Below are positions 20,190-28,065 of a DNA stretch of 64,000 nucleotides, in pieces. The position numbers and the translations under genes are program-made. The notes beneath the pieces are model-generated. The model was given only the letters and a program-made list of their open reading frames with translations, had not been told where the DNA came from and searched no databases. The stretch comes from Cryomorphaceae bacterium (GTDB lineage Bacteria > Bacteroidota > Bacteroidia > Flavobacteriales > Schleiferiaceae), in NCBI GenBank assembly GCA_002682945.1, contig NYSL01000033.1, positions 86,006 to 150,005 of the forward strand, read 5' to 3'. Positions within the stretch are counted from its first letter, which is position 1. Every line of letters starts with the position of its first letter.

Positions 20190-21107
20190 TTATTTAGGAC
20201 TAGATTTTAACTGAGGAACGGAAATCCCATATTTTTTTTGATACTTATTTATTAAGTACGACTCTCTCAGCCAGGGATTATGATTTTTTAATTCTTTATA
20301 TGACCATCCATATTTGTGTGCGAAATTACCCCAACTGCTTACACTACTATCAACATAAACTAAAACATCATCCCAAGGTTTCATGTAATCATTGGGGAAA
20401 AGATCGAATCCAAAAGACCTGGGCTCTTGAAATATATACTTTATTGCTAAGATTCGATAGATGTATCGTTTTGTCTCTTCATTTAATAGTAAATCATAGT
20501 AATTTTTTTCTTCTTGGCGATTCAGTTGCTTTTGAAGTCCGGCCATCCCCATATTATAGGACGCTGCAGCTAAAGTCCAGGAACCAAATTTCTTTTTCGC
20601 TTCATTCAAATATTTACAAGCAGCTAGTGTGGATTTCACTATGTGATAGCGTTCATCAATCTGTTCATTCACCTCCAAGTTATAATCTCTTGCTGTTGTT
20701 TCAAGCATTTGCCAAATTCCAGTTGCCCCGGCGGGCGAAACAACCTGAGATAACCCACTTTCAATAACCGCTAAATATTTAAAATCATTTGGGACCCCCT
20801 CTGATTCTAAAATTGGCTCTATGATTGGAAAATATCTACCGCTTTTCTGCAGTAGTTGAATGGTGTTGCTATGCCAGAAAGAGTTTACCTGCATTTCGCG
20901 ACTAAGTAATTCTTGGTTACTTTGTTTATCGGGCATTTTTTCCCCTGCTAGCTGAATATCATCCGGAATTGGAACAACCATTACGTGATTGGAAGTTGAA
21001 AGGTGCATCATTCTTTCACCTTTCGAATAGGTGTCAGGGATGGCATGAATAATGACCATCACCAATAAAATCAAACCAATAAAGTATTTTGGTTTTGGAA
21101 GTATCAT
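20190..21107 (-). CDS. Membrane-anchored lytic transglycosylase (SLT domain)
   Basis: This is a peptidoglycan-cleaving lytic transglycosylase of 305 residues. An N-terminal signal anchor lies at about 7-26. The SLT fold has its catalytic glutamate at E116 in YLAVIESGLSQ, followed by SPAGATGIWQM and AAASYNMG, all family hallmarks of the MltD/GH23 type. The C-terminal 60 residues may be a degenerate LysM-like region. It acts in the periplasm during wall remodelling. Its start directly abuts the rfbC stop. Confidence 0.9.
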   Translation of the reverse strand: MILPKPKYFIGLILLVMVIIHAIPDTYSKGERMMHLSTSNHVMVVPIPDDIQLAGEKMPDKQSNQELLSREMQVNSFWHSNTIQLLQKSGRYFPIIEPILESEGVPNDFKYLAVIESGLSQVVSPAGATGIWQMLETTARDYNLEVNEQIDERYHIVKSTLAACKYLNEAKKKFGSWTLAAASYNMGMAGLQKQLNRQEEKNYYDLLLNEETKRYIYRILAIKYIFQEPRSFGFDLFPNDYMKPWDDVLVYVDSSVSSWGNFAHKYGWSYKELKNHNPWLRESYLINKYQKKYGISVPQLKSSPK

Positions 21108-21671
21108 TTATTCGTATTGAAAAGGACTGTTAAAATTTTTCATTTTTGACAATTGAGTATCTTTTTCAGAGATTTTAAATTCATTTTCTGGTATTCCAGA
21201 AAGGTGACTCCAATTTATATTTAAATTTTTATCATTGAAAAGAATACCTCCTTCATTTTCTTTAGAATAATAGTTAGTGCATTTATACTGAAAGCAAGTA
21301 TGATCCTCAAGAGTTATAAATCCATGAGCAAACCCTTCGGGAATGAATAATTGTCGTTTATTTTTTTCAGAAAGGAGTTCAGCATGCCATTTTCCATAGT
21401 AGGGTGATCCTTTTCTTAAGTCCACAGCGACGTCGTATACTGACCCCGATGTAACTCTGACTAATTTAGATTGAGAAAATGGTGGCGTTTGAAAATGAAG
21501 TCCTCTCAGGGTTCCTTTGCGGCTGAAACTTTCATTGTCTTGAACAAAATTTTTAATACCTCCTGGAAGAGAATCTCGTCTGAAGCTTTCAAAAAAATAA
21601 CCTCTTTCATCAAAAAAAATAGTCGGCTCAAATATCAATAAATCACTGATTTTTGTTTGTATTTGTTTCAT
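21108..21671 (-). CDS. rfbC: dTDP-4-dehydrorhamnose 3,5-epimerase
   Basis: This is the RmlC cupin, which epimerises dTDP-4-keto-6-deoxyglucose at C3 and C5 on the way to dTDP-L-rhamnose; it has 187 residues, normal for the family. Characteristic segments are FFESFRRDSL, QDNESFSRKGTLRGLHFQ with the catalytic-base histidine, DVAVDLRKGSPYYGKW, and FIPEGFAHGF. The other rhamnose genes (rfbA, B, D) are not in the window. It overlaps the preceding phosphatase gene by 4 nt (ATGA), so translation is probably coupled. Confidence 0.95.
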   Translation of the reverse strand: MKQIQTKISDLLIFEPTIFFDERGYFFESFRRDSLPGGIKNFVQDNESFSRKGTLRGLHFQTPPFSQSKLVRVTSGSVYDVAVDLRKGSPYYGKWHAELLSEKNKRQLFIPEGFAHGFITLEDHTCFQYKCTNYYSKENEGGILFNDKNLNINWSHLSGIPENEFKISEKDTQLSKMKNFNSPFQYE

Positions 21672-22477
21672 AGGCCGGTTTCTTTAAAATATTCGCTTGT
21701 CCAGTTTATTAAAGTTTCATAACTAGCAGAATTGGCAGCTACAATATTACGCTCAAAAAGCAAATTTTTATCAGGAATTTGCTTTCCGTTAAATTTACTA
21801 ACTATACCTCCTGATTCACGGACTAATAGAATTCCTGCAGCAATATCCCATGGTGCTAAACCATATTCAAAAAAAGCGACAAACTTACCCTCTGCAACAA
21901 AAGATAAGTCAATTGCGGCGGAACCAAATCTTCTTACCCCTCGGGAATATTCGAAGCATTTTTTTAAAACACTTAGATAGGAATCGACTTGTGAAAAATC
22001 GTAATAGGGGAAGCCTGTTCCAATAATACCATCATGCATTTTTTTTCCATTTTGGATATTTAGTCTCTTGCCATTACAAAAAGCACCCATGTCTTTTTCG
22101 GCCGTATACATTTTGAAATTACTAACGTCATAAATAGCGGACCAAACTATTTCATCCCCATTGAGCAAAGCCACAGAGATTGAATAATGAGCTAGATCAT
22201 GAATATAATTTGTAGTTCCATCTAAAGGGTCAATAATCCAATTATAATCATCACTGGCTTCCAAATTATGATTTTCCTCAGCTATGAAGCCCGAATCAGG
22301 AATTAATAACTTTAACCCTCTAATTAGCTTTTTTTCAGCTTCAATATCTATATATGAGACGAATGAGTTAAAGCTTTTAACCTTTATACTGGAAGAAGAA
22401 AAATGATTTTTCTCCTTATAAATCCATTCCCCAACATTTTGAATTAATTCTAAAGCCTTTGGGAAAGAATTTTTCAT
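21668..22477 (-). CDS. suhB: Inositol-monophosphatase family phosphatase
   Basis: This is a magnesium-dependent phosphatase of the IMPase/SuhB family, 269 residues. The metal-site residues are visible as AEENH, then IDPLDGTTNY, and the second metal-site region near the C-terminus as GLAPWDIAAG. The substrate could be inositol phosphate, another sugar phosphate or 3'-phosphoadenosine 5'-phosphate; sequence alone does not decide. It overlaps both mtaB upstream and rfbC downstream by 4 nt each. Confidence 0.88.
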   Translation of the reverse strand: MKNSFPKALELIQNVGEWIYKEKNHFSSSSIKVKSFNSFVSYIDIEAEKKLIRGLKLLIPDSGFIAEENHNLEASDDYNWIIDPLDGTTNYIHDLAHYSISVALLNGDEIVWSAIYDVSNFKMYTAEKDMGAFCNGKRLNIQNGKKMHDGIIGTGFPYYDFSQVDSYLSVLKKCFEYSRGVRRFGSAAIDLSFVAEGKFVAFFEYGLAPWDIAAGILLVRESGGIVSKFNGKQIPDKNLLFERNIVAANSASYETLINWTSEYFKETGL

Positions 22478-23811
22478 ACGGCCATTGCATCCTTGGATTC
22501 ATAGAATTCAAAACAATCGTCAAATTGGATCCCACCGATATATCCATACTCAACATTTCCAGCTTTATAAATATCATATTTAGCCGAAACTCTTATATAA
22601 TTTTCCGTATAGCCATACATTCTGCCTTTTCGCATTGAATCTTCCCAAAGCACTTTTCGAAGCGTTCCTTTATGAGACTCTGCAAATGATCTGGATTTTT
22701 TTACACTCAGAAGTCTTAATCTGTGATTTCTTGCTTTTCTCTCAACTTTTGGTATGATATTATCAAAATTTTCAGCTTCTGTACCTGGTCGTTCAGAGTA
22801 TGTGAAAACATGCAAATAGCTTATTGGTAAATTATTCAAGAAATTAAGCGAGTCTAGAAAATGTTCCTCTGTTTCGCCGGGGAATCCAACTATTACATCT
22901 ACACCTATAGCTGAATCAGGCATAAGTTTTTTTATTTCTCTTACTCTTTCAGAATACAATTCCCGTTTATAACGTCTTTTCATTTTTCCAAGAATTTCGT
23001 TATTACCGCTTTGAAGAGGTATGTGGAGGTGAGGAACAAATTTTTCACTATTCGATACAAATTCGATTATTTCATCAGTTAATAAATTGGGCTCTATTGA
23101 TGAAATTCTAATTCTGTCAAGACCAGATAGTTTGTCAAGCTCTTTGAGCAGATCAATAAATTTGTGATCGTGTTTTTTATTCCCGAATTCTCCTTTACCA
23201 TAGTCTCCAATATTTACTCCAGTTAAAACTATTTCTTTGACTCCGGTTTTGACTAAATTCCTTGCTTGTAATATAATTTGATTAACCGGCGCTGATCTAC
23301 TAATTCCTCTCGCCATAGGAATTGTACAATAAGAACATTTATAATCACATCCGTCTTGAACTTTTAAAAATGCTCGAGTTCGATCCCCGATACTATATGC
23401 AGAATCGTAATTATTTATCTCACTAACATCACAACTATGTATTACTGTTTCTTCGAATTTATCTAAGTCATAAATAAATTTTCTCAAGTACAATTTATCA
23501 GCTCCTCCAAGAACTAAATCGACACCTTCTAATGCGGCTATCTCGCTAGGTCTCAATTGAGCGTAACAGCCAGTTACGACGATAAATGAATTTGAGTTAG
23601 CTCTTAGGGCTTTTCTAACTATTGATCTGCATTCAGAATCAGCTTTTTCTGTAACTGAGCAAGTATTAATAACAACAAGATCTGCTCCTTTTTGGAGTTT
23701 CACTTTTTCCATTCCCGCGTCATTTAAATCCCTTGCAATGGTACTAGTCTCGGCAAAATTTAGTTTACAACCTAGAGTGTGAAATGCCACTGTTTTTCCA
23801 TTTAAATCCAT
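22474..23811 (-). CDS. mtaB: tRNA t6A37 methylthiotransferase
   Basis: This is the radical-SAM enzyme that adds a methylthio group to t6A at position 37 of tRNAs reading ANN codons, 445 residues. The N-terminal MTTase domain carries its three cluster cysteines in TLGCKLNFAE, NTCSVTEKAD and VTGCYAQ. The radical-SAM CxxxCxxC is in CDYKCSYCTIPMARG. A TRAM-like C-terminal domain follows. I call it MtaB rather than MiaB because of the GCKLN and CSVTEKAD forms. It heads a minus-strand operon of five or six genes. A perfect TAnnTTTG box lies only 4 nt upstream of the ATG. Confidence 0.94.
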   Translation of the reverse strand: MDLNGKTVAFHTLGCKLNFAETSTIARDLNDAGMEKVKLQKGADLVVINTCSVTEKADSECRSIVRKALRANSNSFIVVTGCYAQLRPSEIAALEGVDLVLGGADKLYLRKFIYDLDKFEETVIHSCDVSEINNYDSAYSIGDRTRAFLKVQDGCDYKCSYCTIPMARGISRSAPVNQIILQARNLVKTGVKEIVLTGVNIGDYGKGEFGNKKHDHKFIDLLKELDKLSGLDRIRISSIEPNLLTDEIIEFVSNSEKFVPHLHIPLQSGNNEILGKMKRRYKRELYSERVREIKKLMPDSAIGVDVIVGFPGETEEHFLDSLNFLNNLPISYLHVFTYSERPGTEAENFDNIIPKVERKARNHRLRLLSVKKSRSFAESHKGTLRKVLWEDSMRKGRMYGYTENYIRVSAKYDIYKAGNVEYGYIGGIQFDDCFEFYESKDAMAV

Positions 23812-23815
23812 GGTT

Positions 23816-23823
23816 CAAATTTA
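23816..23823 (-). promoter_or_regulatory. Bacteroidota -7 box for mtaB, leaderless-like
   Basis: The minus strand reads TAAATTTG with only 4 nt to the mtaB ATG at 23811. If transcription starts a few bases after the box, the mRNA would begin at or beside the start codon. Confidence 0.6.
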
Positions 23824-23838
23824 GGGCTTTTGATCGGC

Positions 23839-23846
23839 TATCTTTG
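23839..23846 (+). promoter_or_regulatory. Bacteroidota -7 box for the solute-binding lipoprotein gene, leaderless-like
   Basis: TATCTTTG lies 4 nt before the ATG at 23851. Together with the mtaB box, this gives two divergent promoters within the 39 bp separating the two start codons. Confidence 0.55.
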
Positions 23847-23850
23847 GATT

Positions 23851-25476
23851 ATGTTTTGTTTGTTCAAATATCTTCCTCTGCTTCCATTAGCATTTTTAAT
23901 TTCCTGTGATTCATATCCCAAAGAGGATACTGGGGAAGTATTTCGTTATAATGAGGCCTCAGGTATTACTTCGTTGGATCCAATTTATTCTAGAGATCAG
24001 GCGAGTAATTGGATATCTAAGCAAATATTTAGTACTCTTGTAGACACCGATTCGTCTTTGAACATTCTTCCCAACCTTGCCGAATCATGGACGGTAAACA
24101 ATCAAGGTTTGGTTTATAATTTTTCTCTAAGATCAGATGTTTTTTTTCATAATTCTCCATGTTTTAGCAATGATTCAAAAAAATTGACCTCGAAAGATGT
24201 TGTTTATTCCTTGAATAGATTAAAAAATCCTTCTTTGGGATCTCCAGGTGCCTGGGTTTTAGAAAATGTAAATTTTATTAAATCTGATGGGTTATTTAAT
24301 GTTTTAATATCTCTACATAAACCCGACCCTTCTTTCCTGAGTAAATTAAGTATTCCATACTGCGGAATTGTGCCGATTGAAGCAATAAAGTATTATGGGA
24401 ATGAGTTTTCATTTAAGCCAGTGGGTTCGGGTCCCTTTTTCTTAAAGGCCTGGAGATTAAAAGACAAGCTTGTTCTCAGGCGAAATAGAAGATTTTATCA
24501 GAAAGATTTAGAGGGTAATTCTCTACCTTATTTGGAGGCAGTTTCAGTTCGATTTATTCCAGATAGGCAGGCTGCTTTTTTAGAATTTATCAAGGGAAAT
24601 CTAGACTTTCTAACCGGAGTTGACGCTTCTTATAAGGATCAATTATTTACAAAGGATGGTTCCTTAAAGGAATATTGGTCTAAGAAGTATAAACTTTATA
24701 GGACGCCATTTTTAAATACTGAATTTATAGGCATTCGATCTACAGATCCAAATCCTTCTTACCTATCTGATTCCCGAGTACGTAGAGCATTAAATTTATC
24801 AATTGATCGAAACAGTATGATTAAATACTTAAAAAATGGCATTGGTAGGTCAGCCTACGGAGGCATTATACCTATAGGTTTGACGGGGCATAAAGAAAAA
24901 GCGGCATGGGAAAATCCTTATTTATTTCAAAAAGATTCCGCTATTGGTCTTTTAAAGGCTTCGGGTATTTTCAAGAATTCAGCGGAAGGTTCATTGGATC
25001 CTATAATTTTATCTACAACCTCAAGCTATCGAGACTTGTGTGAGTATATTCAAAATGCATGGGAAGAGATTGGGATTCCAGTTCAAATTGATGTTTTGCC
25101 AGCAGCAGTATTCAGAGAGGATAAGTCCAATGGAAGACTTCCTGTTTACAGAGCTAGTTGGATCGCAGATTATCCCGACTCTGAAAATTATTTAATGCTT
25201 TTTGAGAGCAAAATGTCAGCTCCCAATGGGCCTAATTCATCTTTATTTAAGGATTCTGAATATGACGATTTAGTCAGAAAAGGAAAACATGGAATTAGTG
25301 ACTCTTTGAGATGCTACTATTTTATGCAAGCTGATCAAAAATTACATGATGAATCTCGGCTAATCCCCTTGATATATGATGAAAGTATTCGAGTCTTACC
25401 AAAAGAATGGCTTGGTCTTTCTTCTCACCCTATGAATTGGCTTGACTTAAGAAGGGTTAAAAAAGATAAAGGTTAG
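23851..25476 (+). CDS. Solute-binding lipoprotein, ABC transporter family 5 (peptide type)
   Basis: This is a family-5 (OppA/DppA-like) solute-binding protein of 541 residues. It starts MFCLFKYLPLLPLAFLISC, a lipoprotein signal with the modified cysteine at C19. An upstream in-frame TTG at 23830 is rejected because the -7 box overlaps that extension. Family features are SGITSLDPIYSRDQASNWI, LAESWTVNNQGLVYNFSLR, PVGSGPFF, VRRALNLSIDR and WIADYPDSENYL. Binding of peptides or other oligomers is likely from the family only. No permease or ATPase gene is nearby, so it is an orphan here. It ends 7 nt before the convergent EEP gene. Confidence 0.9.
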   Translation: MFCLFKYLPLLPLAFLISCDSYPKEDTGEVFRYNEASGITSLDPIYSRDQASNWISKQIFSTLVDTDSSLNILPNLAESWTVNNQGLVYNFSLRSDVFFHNSPCFSNDSKKLTSKDVVYSLNRLKNPSLGSPGAWVLENVNFIKSDGLFNVLISLHKPDPSFLSKLSIPYCGIVPIEAIKYYGNEFSFKPVGSGPFFLKAWRLKDKLVLRRNRRFYQKDLEGNSLPYLEAVSVRFIPDRQAAFLEFIKGNLDFLTGVDASYKDQLFTKDGSLKEYWSKKYKLYRTPFLNTEFIGIRSTDPNPSYLSDSRVRRALNLSIDRNSMIKYLKNGIGRSAYGGIIPIGLTGHKEKAAWENPYLFQKDSAIGLLKASGIFKNSAEGSLDPIILSTTSSYRDLCEYIQNAWEEIGIPVQIDVLPAAVFREDKSNGRLPVYRASWIADYPDSENYLMLFESKMSAPNGPNSSLFKDSEYDDLVRKGKHGISDSLRCYYFMQADQKLHDESRLIPLIYDESIRVLPKEWLGLSSHPMNWLDLRRVKKDKG

Positions 25477-25483
25477 TTCCTGT

Positions 25484-26557
25484 TTAAAATGGAGCGATTT
25501 CAACTACTAAGGGATTATGATCACTCCATTCTTGTTTTAGAGTTGAAGAAGAAATGATACTCATATCCTTTGGACATAATATCCAGTCAATTCTTAAAGG
25601 GATGTTCCATAGGTTGTTAAAAGTGGATCCTAAACCTCTTCCAGCTTTTGCAAATGAGTCATTTTTTTTTGACGTTACTCGCAGATACGTATTAGATGTG
25701 GGTGTTTCATTAAAATCGCCGGCAAAAACAACAGGGATAGTTGATTTAGTTTCCCATTTTATTATTTGATCTAGCTGTTGACTTCTTTTTTTTGCATTTT
25801 TATTTAAACTCTGAAAACTTTTAATGAAGAATTTATTAATGCCAATATCGTTTTCTTCTTTGGATGCGTTATTGATATCAAAAGTTGTTGTCAGCAGATG
25901 AATATTAGCAATCCTGAGTGTGTCTATATTTCCGTTGGGCTCGCTGATTTGAATATCGGCCCAAACAAATTCTTTATGTCCCTTTGAGCTATGGATATAC
26001 TTTTCGCTACCCCATTGTAAAATCGGAAATTTTGATACAATTGTCAGGAGTTTATCGTCTCCAGTAACACCATATGGATATCTATACTTGACGAGTTTTG
26101 AGGCTGCGCTTAATAAGTTGTCCTCTTGGAAACAAATAATATCGGGATTGATTTCCATAATCCAGTTTCCCATTTTTGATTCAGTACTTTTTAATTCTGT
26201 CCAATTTAGATTTTTCCAATGATGAACGTTCCACGTACCTATTTTAATAACTGGAGCATTAATTTCTTTTGGGCTGAAATTAAAACTAACAAGAGCCTTC
26301 CATTGAGGATAAGTAAAAATAATTATAAACAAACCCAAAAAAGCAGACGATTTTAGCTTGAGCAGAGGTATGAGTGTCCAAAGTAAATGCCAGAAAATAA
26401 AAACTGGAAAGATGGAGGAAAATGGAGAGAAAATTGAGATTGGATTCGGTGAAAAATAAAAACCGATACTAGAAAATAATGTGAATGGAAGAGCAATCCA
26501 CTGAGGCCAATAGTAAATATTAAATAGAGTTCGATTGGTAAATTTATTTTTCCCCAT
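25484..26557 (-). CDS. Endonuclease/exonuclease/phosphatase (EEP) superfamily membrane protein
   Basis: This 357-residue protein has several hydrophobic segments in its first 90 residues. An EEP-fold catalytic domain follows, with GTWNVHHW, the metal-binding glutamate in CFQEDN, AGDFNETP and the terminal SDHNPLVV. Substrates of membrane-anchored EEP proteins vary (nucleic acids, phosphoesters, lipids), so none is assigned. It is the last gene in the mutL-rhomboid operon and overlaps the preceding rhomboid gene by 14 nt. Confidence 0.9.
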   Translation of the reverse strand: MGKNKFTNRTLFNIYYWPQWIALPFTLFSSIGFYFSPNPISIFSPFSSIFPVFIFWHLLWTLIPLLKLKSSAFLGLFIIIFTYPQWKALVSFNFSPKEINAPVIKIGTWNVHHWKNLNWTELKSTESKMGNWIMEINPDIICFQEDNLLSAASKLVKYRYPYGVTGDDKLLTIVSKFPILQWGSEKYIHSSKGHKEFVWADIQISEPNGNIDTLRIANIHLLTTTFDINNASKEENDIGINKFFIKSFQSLNKNAKKRSQQLDQIIKWETKSTIPVVFAGDFNETPTSNTYLRVTSKKNDSFAKAGRGLGSTFNNLWNIPLRIDWILCPKDMSIISSSTLKQEWSDHNPLVVEIAPF

Positions 26558-27374
26558 ATTTTTCTAAAAACACCTTCTCTTTCTTATTTAAGTTTTCATA
26601 TCCGTTATCATTAATTTTATCCAGTATCTCATTAAGATATTTTGACCGGTCAATTGCTGAGTCCATTTCTTTTTTATCAATACTTAAACTATTAAATGAT
26701 TTTTTTCTAAATAATTTTTTCAGTTTTAGTGGAGATGATATTTTCTTTTTAAGATTTTTTAAATTTAATGATTCTGGATTCTTTGCTATTAAAAAACCTA
26801 GTAACCCCCCTCCTAAATGAGCCCATTCCCCTCCAAAATTGGATCCATTAAGACCAATTACTGAAATCAGAGTTAAACTCAGAGAAATTAACCATAAAGG
26901 AACTTGGATTACTCCAAAAAGATAGACTGACATTCTAGGAGAGAATCTGGTCGCAGCGAATAAAATAGAAAAAATTCCAGCAGATGCACCAACAATAATA
27001 ACGGGTTTTTGCATTAATGAAGATGCGATCAGAGAACTAATCCCTCCAAAAAGAATTCCAGCAAGGAATAATCTGATTATTTGATTTCCTCGCCAAAATG
27101 TGTGCAACAGATATGCAGAAAAGTAAAATGTAAAAAGATTAAAAAGGAAATGAAAAAAACCGTTGTGAAGAAAGGCATAAGTTAATAACGAGTGAATCTT
27201 CCAACTAAAATTATTTTGGAGCCCAAAAAAATTGAATAATAATTCTTCAAAGGGTAGGTTTGTCAACCACCCCAAGGTTTCCACAAAACTTTGAAATAAA
27301 AAACATGAACATAATATGGCAATCCATTTATTAATGGTGGATTCCTGAACCCAACTAATAATTTGATTTATCAT
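26544..27374 (-). CDS. Rhomboid-family intramembrane serine protease (second of pair)
   Basis: This 276-residue polytopic membrane protein is a rhomboid protease. The catalytic serine is in VGASAGIFSIL and the catalytic histidine in EWAHLGGGLLG. A preceding amphipathic stretch (LLTYAFLHNGFFHFLFNLF) matches the HxxxxHxxxN helix of the family. The lysine-rich C-terminal tail of about 70 residues is probably cytosolic. It lies 3 nt after the first rhomboid gene and overlaps the EEP gene. Confidence 0.92.
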   Translation of the reverse strand: MINQIISWVQESTINKWIAILCSCFLFQSFVETLGWLTNLPFEELLFNFFGLQNNFSWKIHSLLTYAFLHNGFFHFLFNLFTFYFSAYLLHTFWRGNQIIRLFLAGILFGGISSLIASSLMQKPVIIVGASAGIFSILFAATRFSPRMSVYLFGVIQVPLWLISLSLTLISVIGLNGSNFGGEWAHLGGGLLGFLIAKNPESLNLKNLKKKISSPLKLKKLFRKKSFNSLSIDKKEMDSAIDRSKYLNEILDKINDNGYENLNKKEKVFLEKYGEK

Positions 27375-27377
27375 GAT

Positions 27378-28064
27378 TTAAAAATGTCTTTGTCGTCCCT
27401 TCCAATATTTTATAAGGATTATACCAAATAACATTCCCCCTATATGAGCGAAATGAGCGATGTTACTTGCGCTATTCGTGAAACCATTAAATAGTTCAAA
27501 TAAACCATAAAACGCAACAAAGTATTTAGCTCGAATTGGCATTAGAAAATATAAATATATTTTCTGATTTGGATATGTCATCCCGTAACCTAATAATAAA
27601 CCAAAGACAGCACCCGAGGCACCTACAGTTGGTGTCCAAAGTAATCTCTGACCGCTTAAAGCGTAGGACTCGATACCTGAAATATTGAATGAATTCATGA
27701 ACGAAAAATATTCAAACATATTTACTCCCAAATGAATTGTTGCTGCTCCAAGTCCGGTAATAAAGTAATAGGTGAAAAACTTTCGTGAACCCCATAAATT
27801 TTCTAAGGGTGTTCCAAACATCCAAAGCGCGAACATATTACCCAAAATATGGCCGAAATTCGATATATCATGAAAAAATAAGTGCGTTACGAGTTGATAG
27901 GGTTGAAAAAATTCGGATTGAGGGATATAAAGTCCAAATATGCCTAATAAATTCATTCCCATTCGCCCAAAAATAATAGCAGCAAAAAATGCTAAACCAT
28001 TAATAATTAATAAATTTTTAATCACCGGAGGTAAAAAGGAAAATGCTTGAGGTCTAAAATTCAT
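27378..28064 (-). CDS. Rhomboid-family intramembrane serine protease (first of pair)
   Basis: This 228-residue membrane protein is a second rhomboid protease. The serine is in VGASGAVFGLLLGYG, the histidine in AHFAHIGGMLFG, and THLFFHDISNFGHILGNMFALWMFG supplies the conserved HxxxN helix. Most Bacteroidota carry several rhomboids, often as a tandem pair beside mutL, as here. Substrates are unknown. It begins one base after the mutL stop. Confidence 0.93.
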   Translation of the reverse strand: MNFRPQAFSFLPPVIKNLLIINGLAFFAAIIFGRMGMNLLGIFGLYIPQSEFFQPYQLVTHLFFHDISNFGHILGNMFALWMFGTPLENLWGSRKFFTYYFITGLGAATIHLGVNMFEYFSFMNSFNISGIESYALSGQRLLWTPTVGASGAVFGLLLGYGMTYPNQKIYLYFLMPIRAKYFVAFYGLFELFNGFTNSASNIAHFAHIGGMLFGIILIKYWKGRQRHF

Positions 28065-28065
28065 A

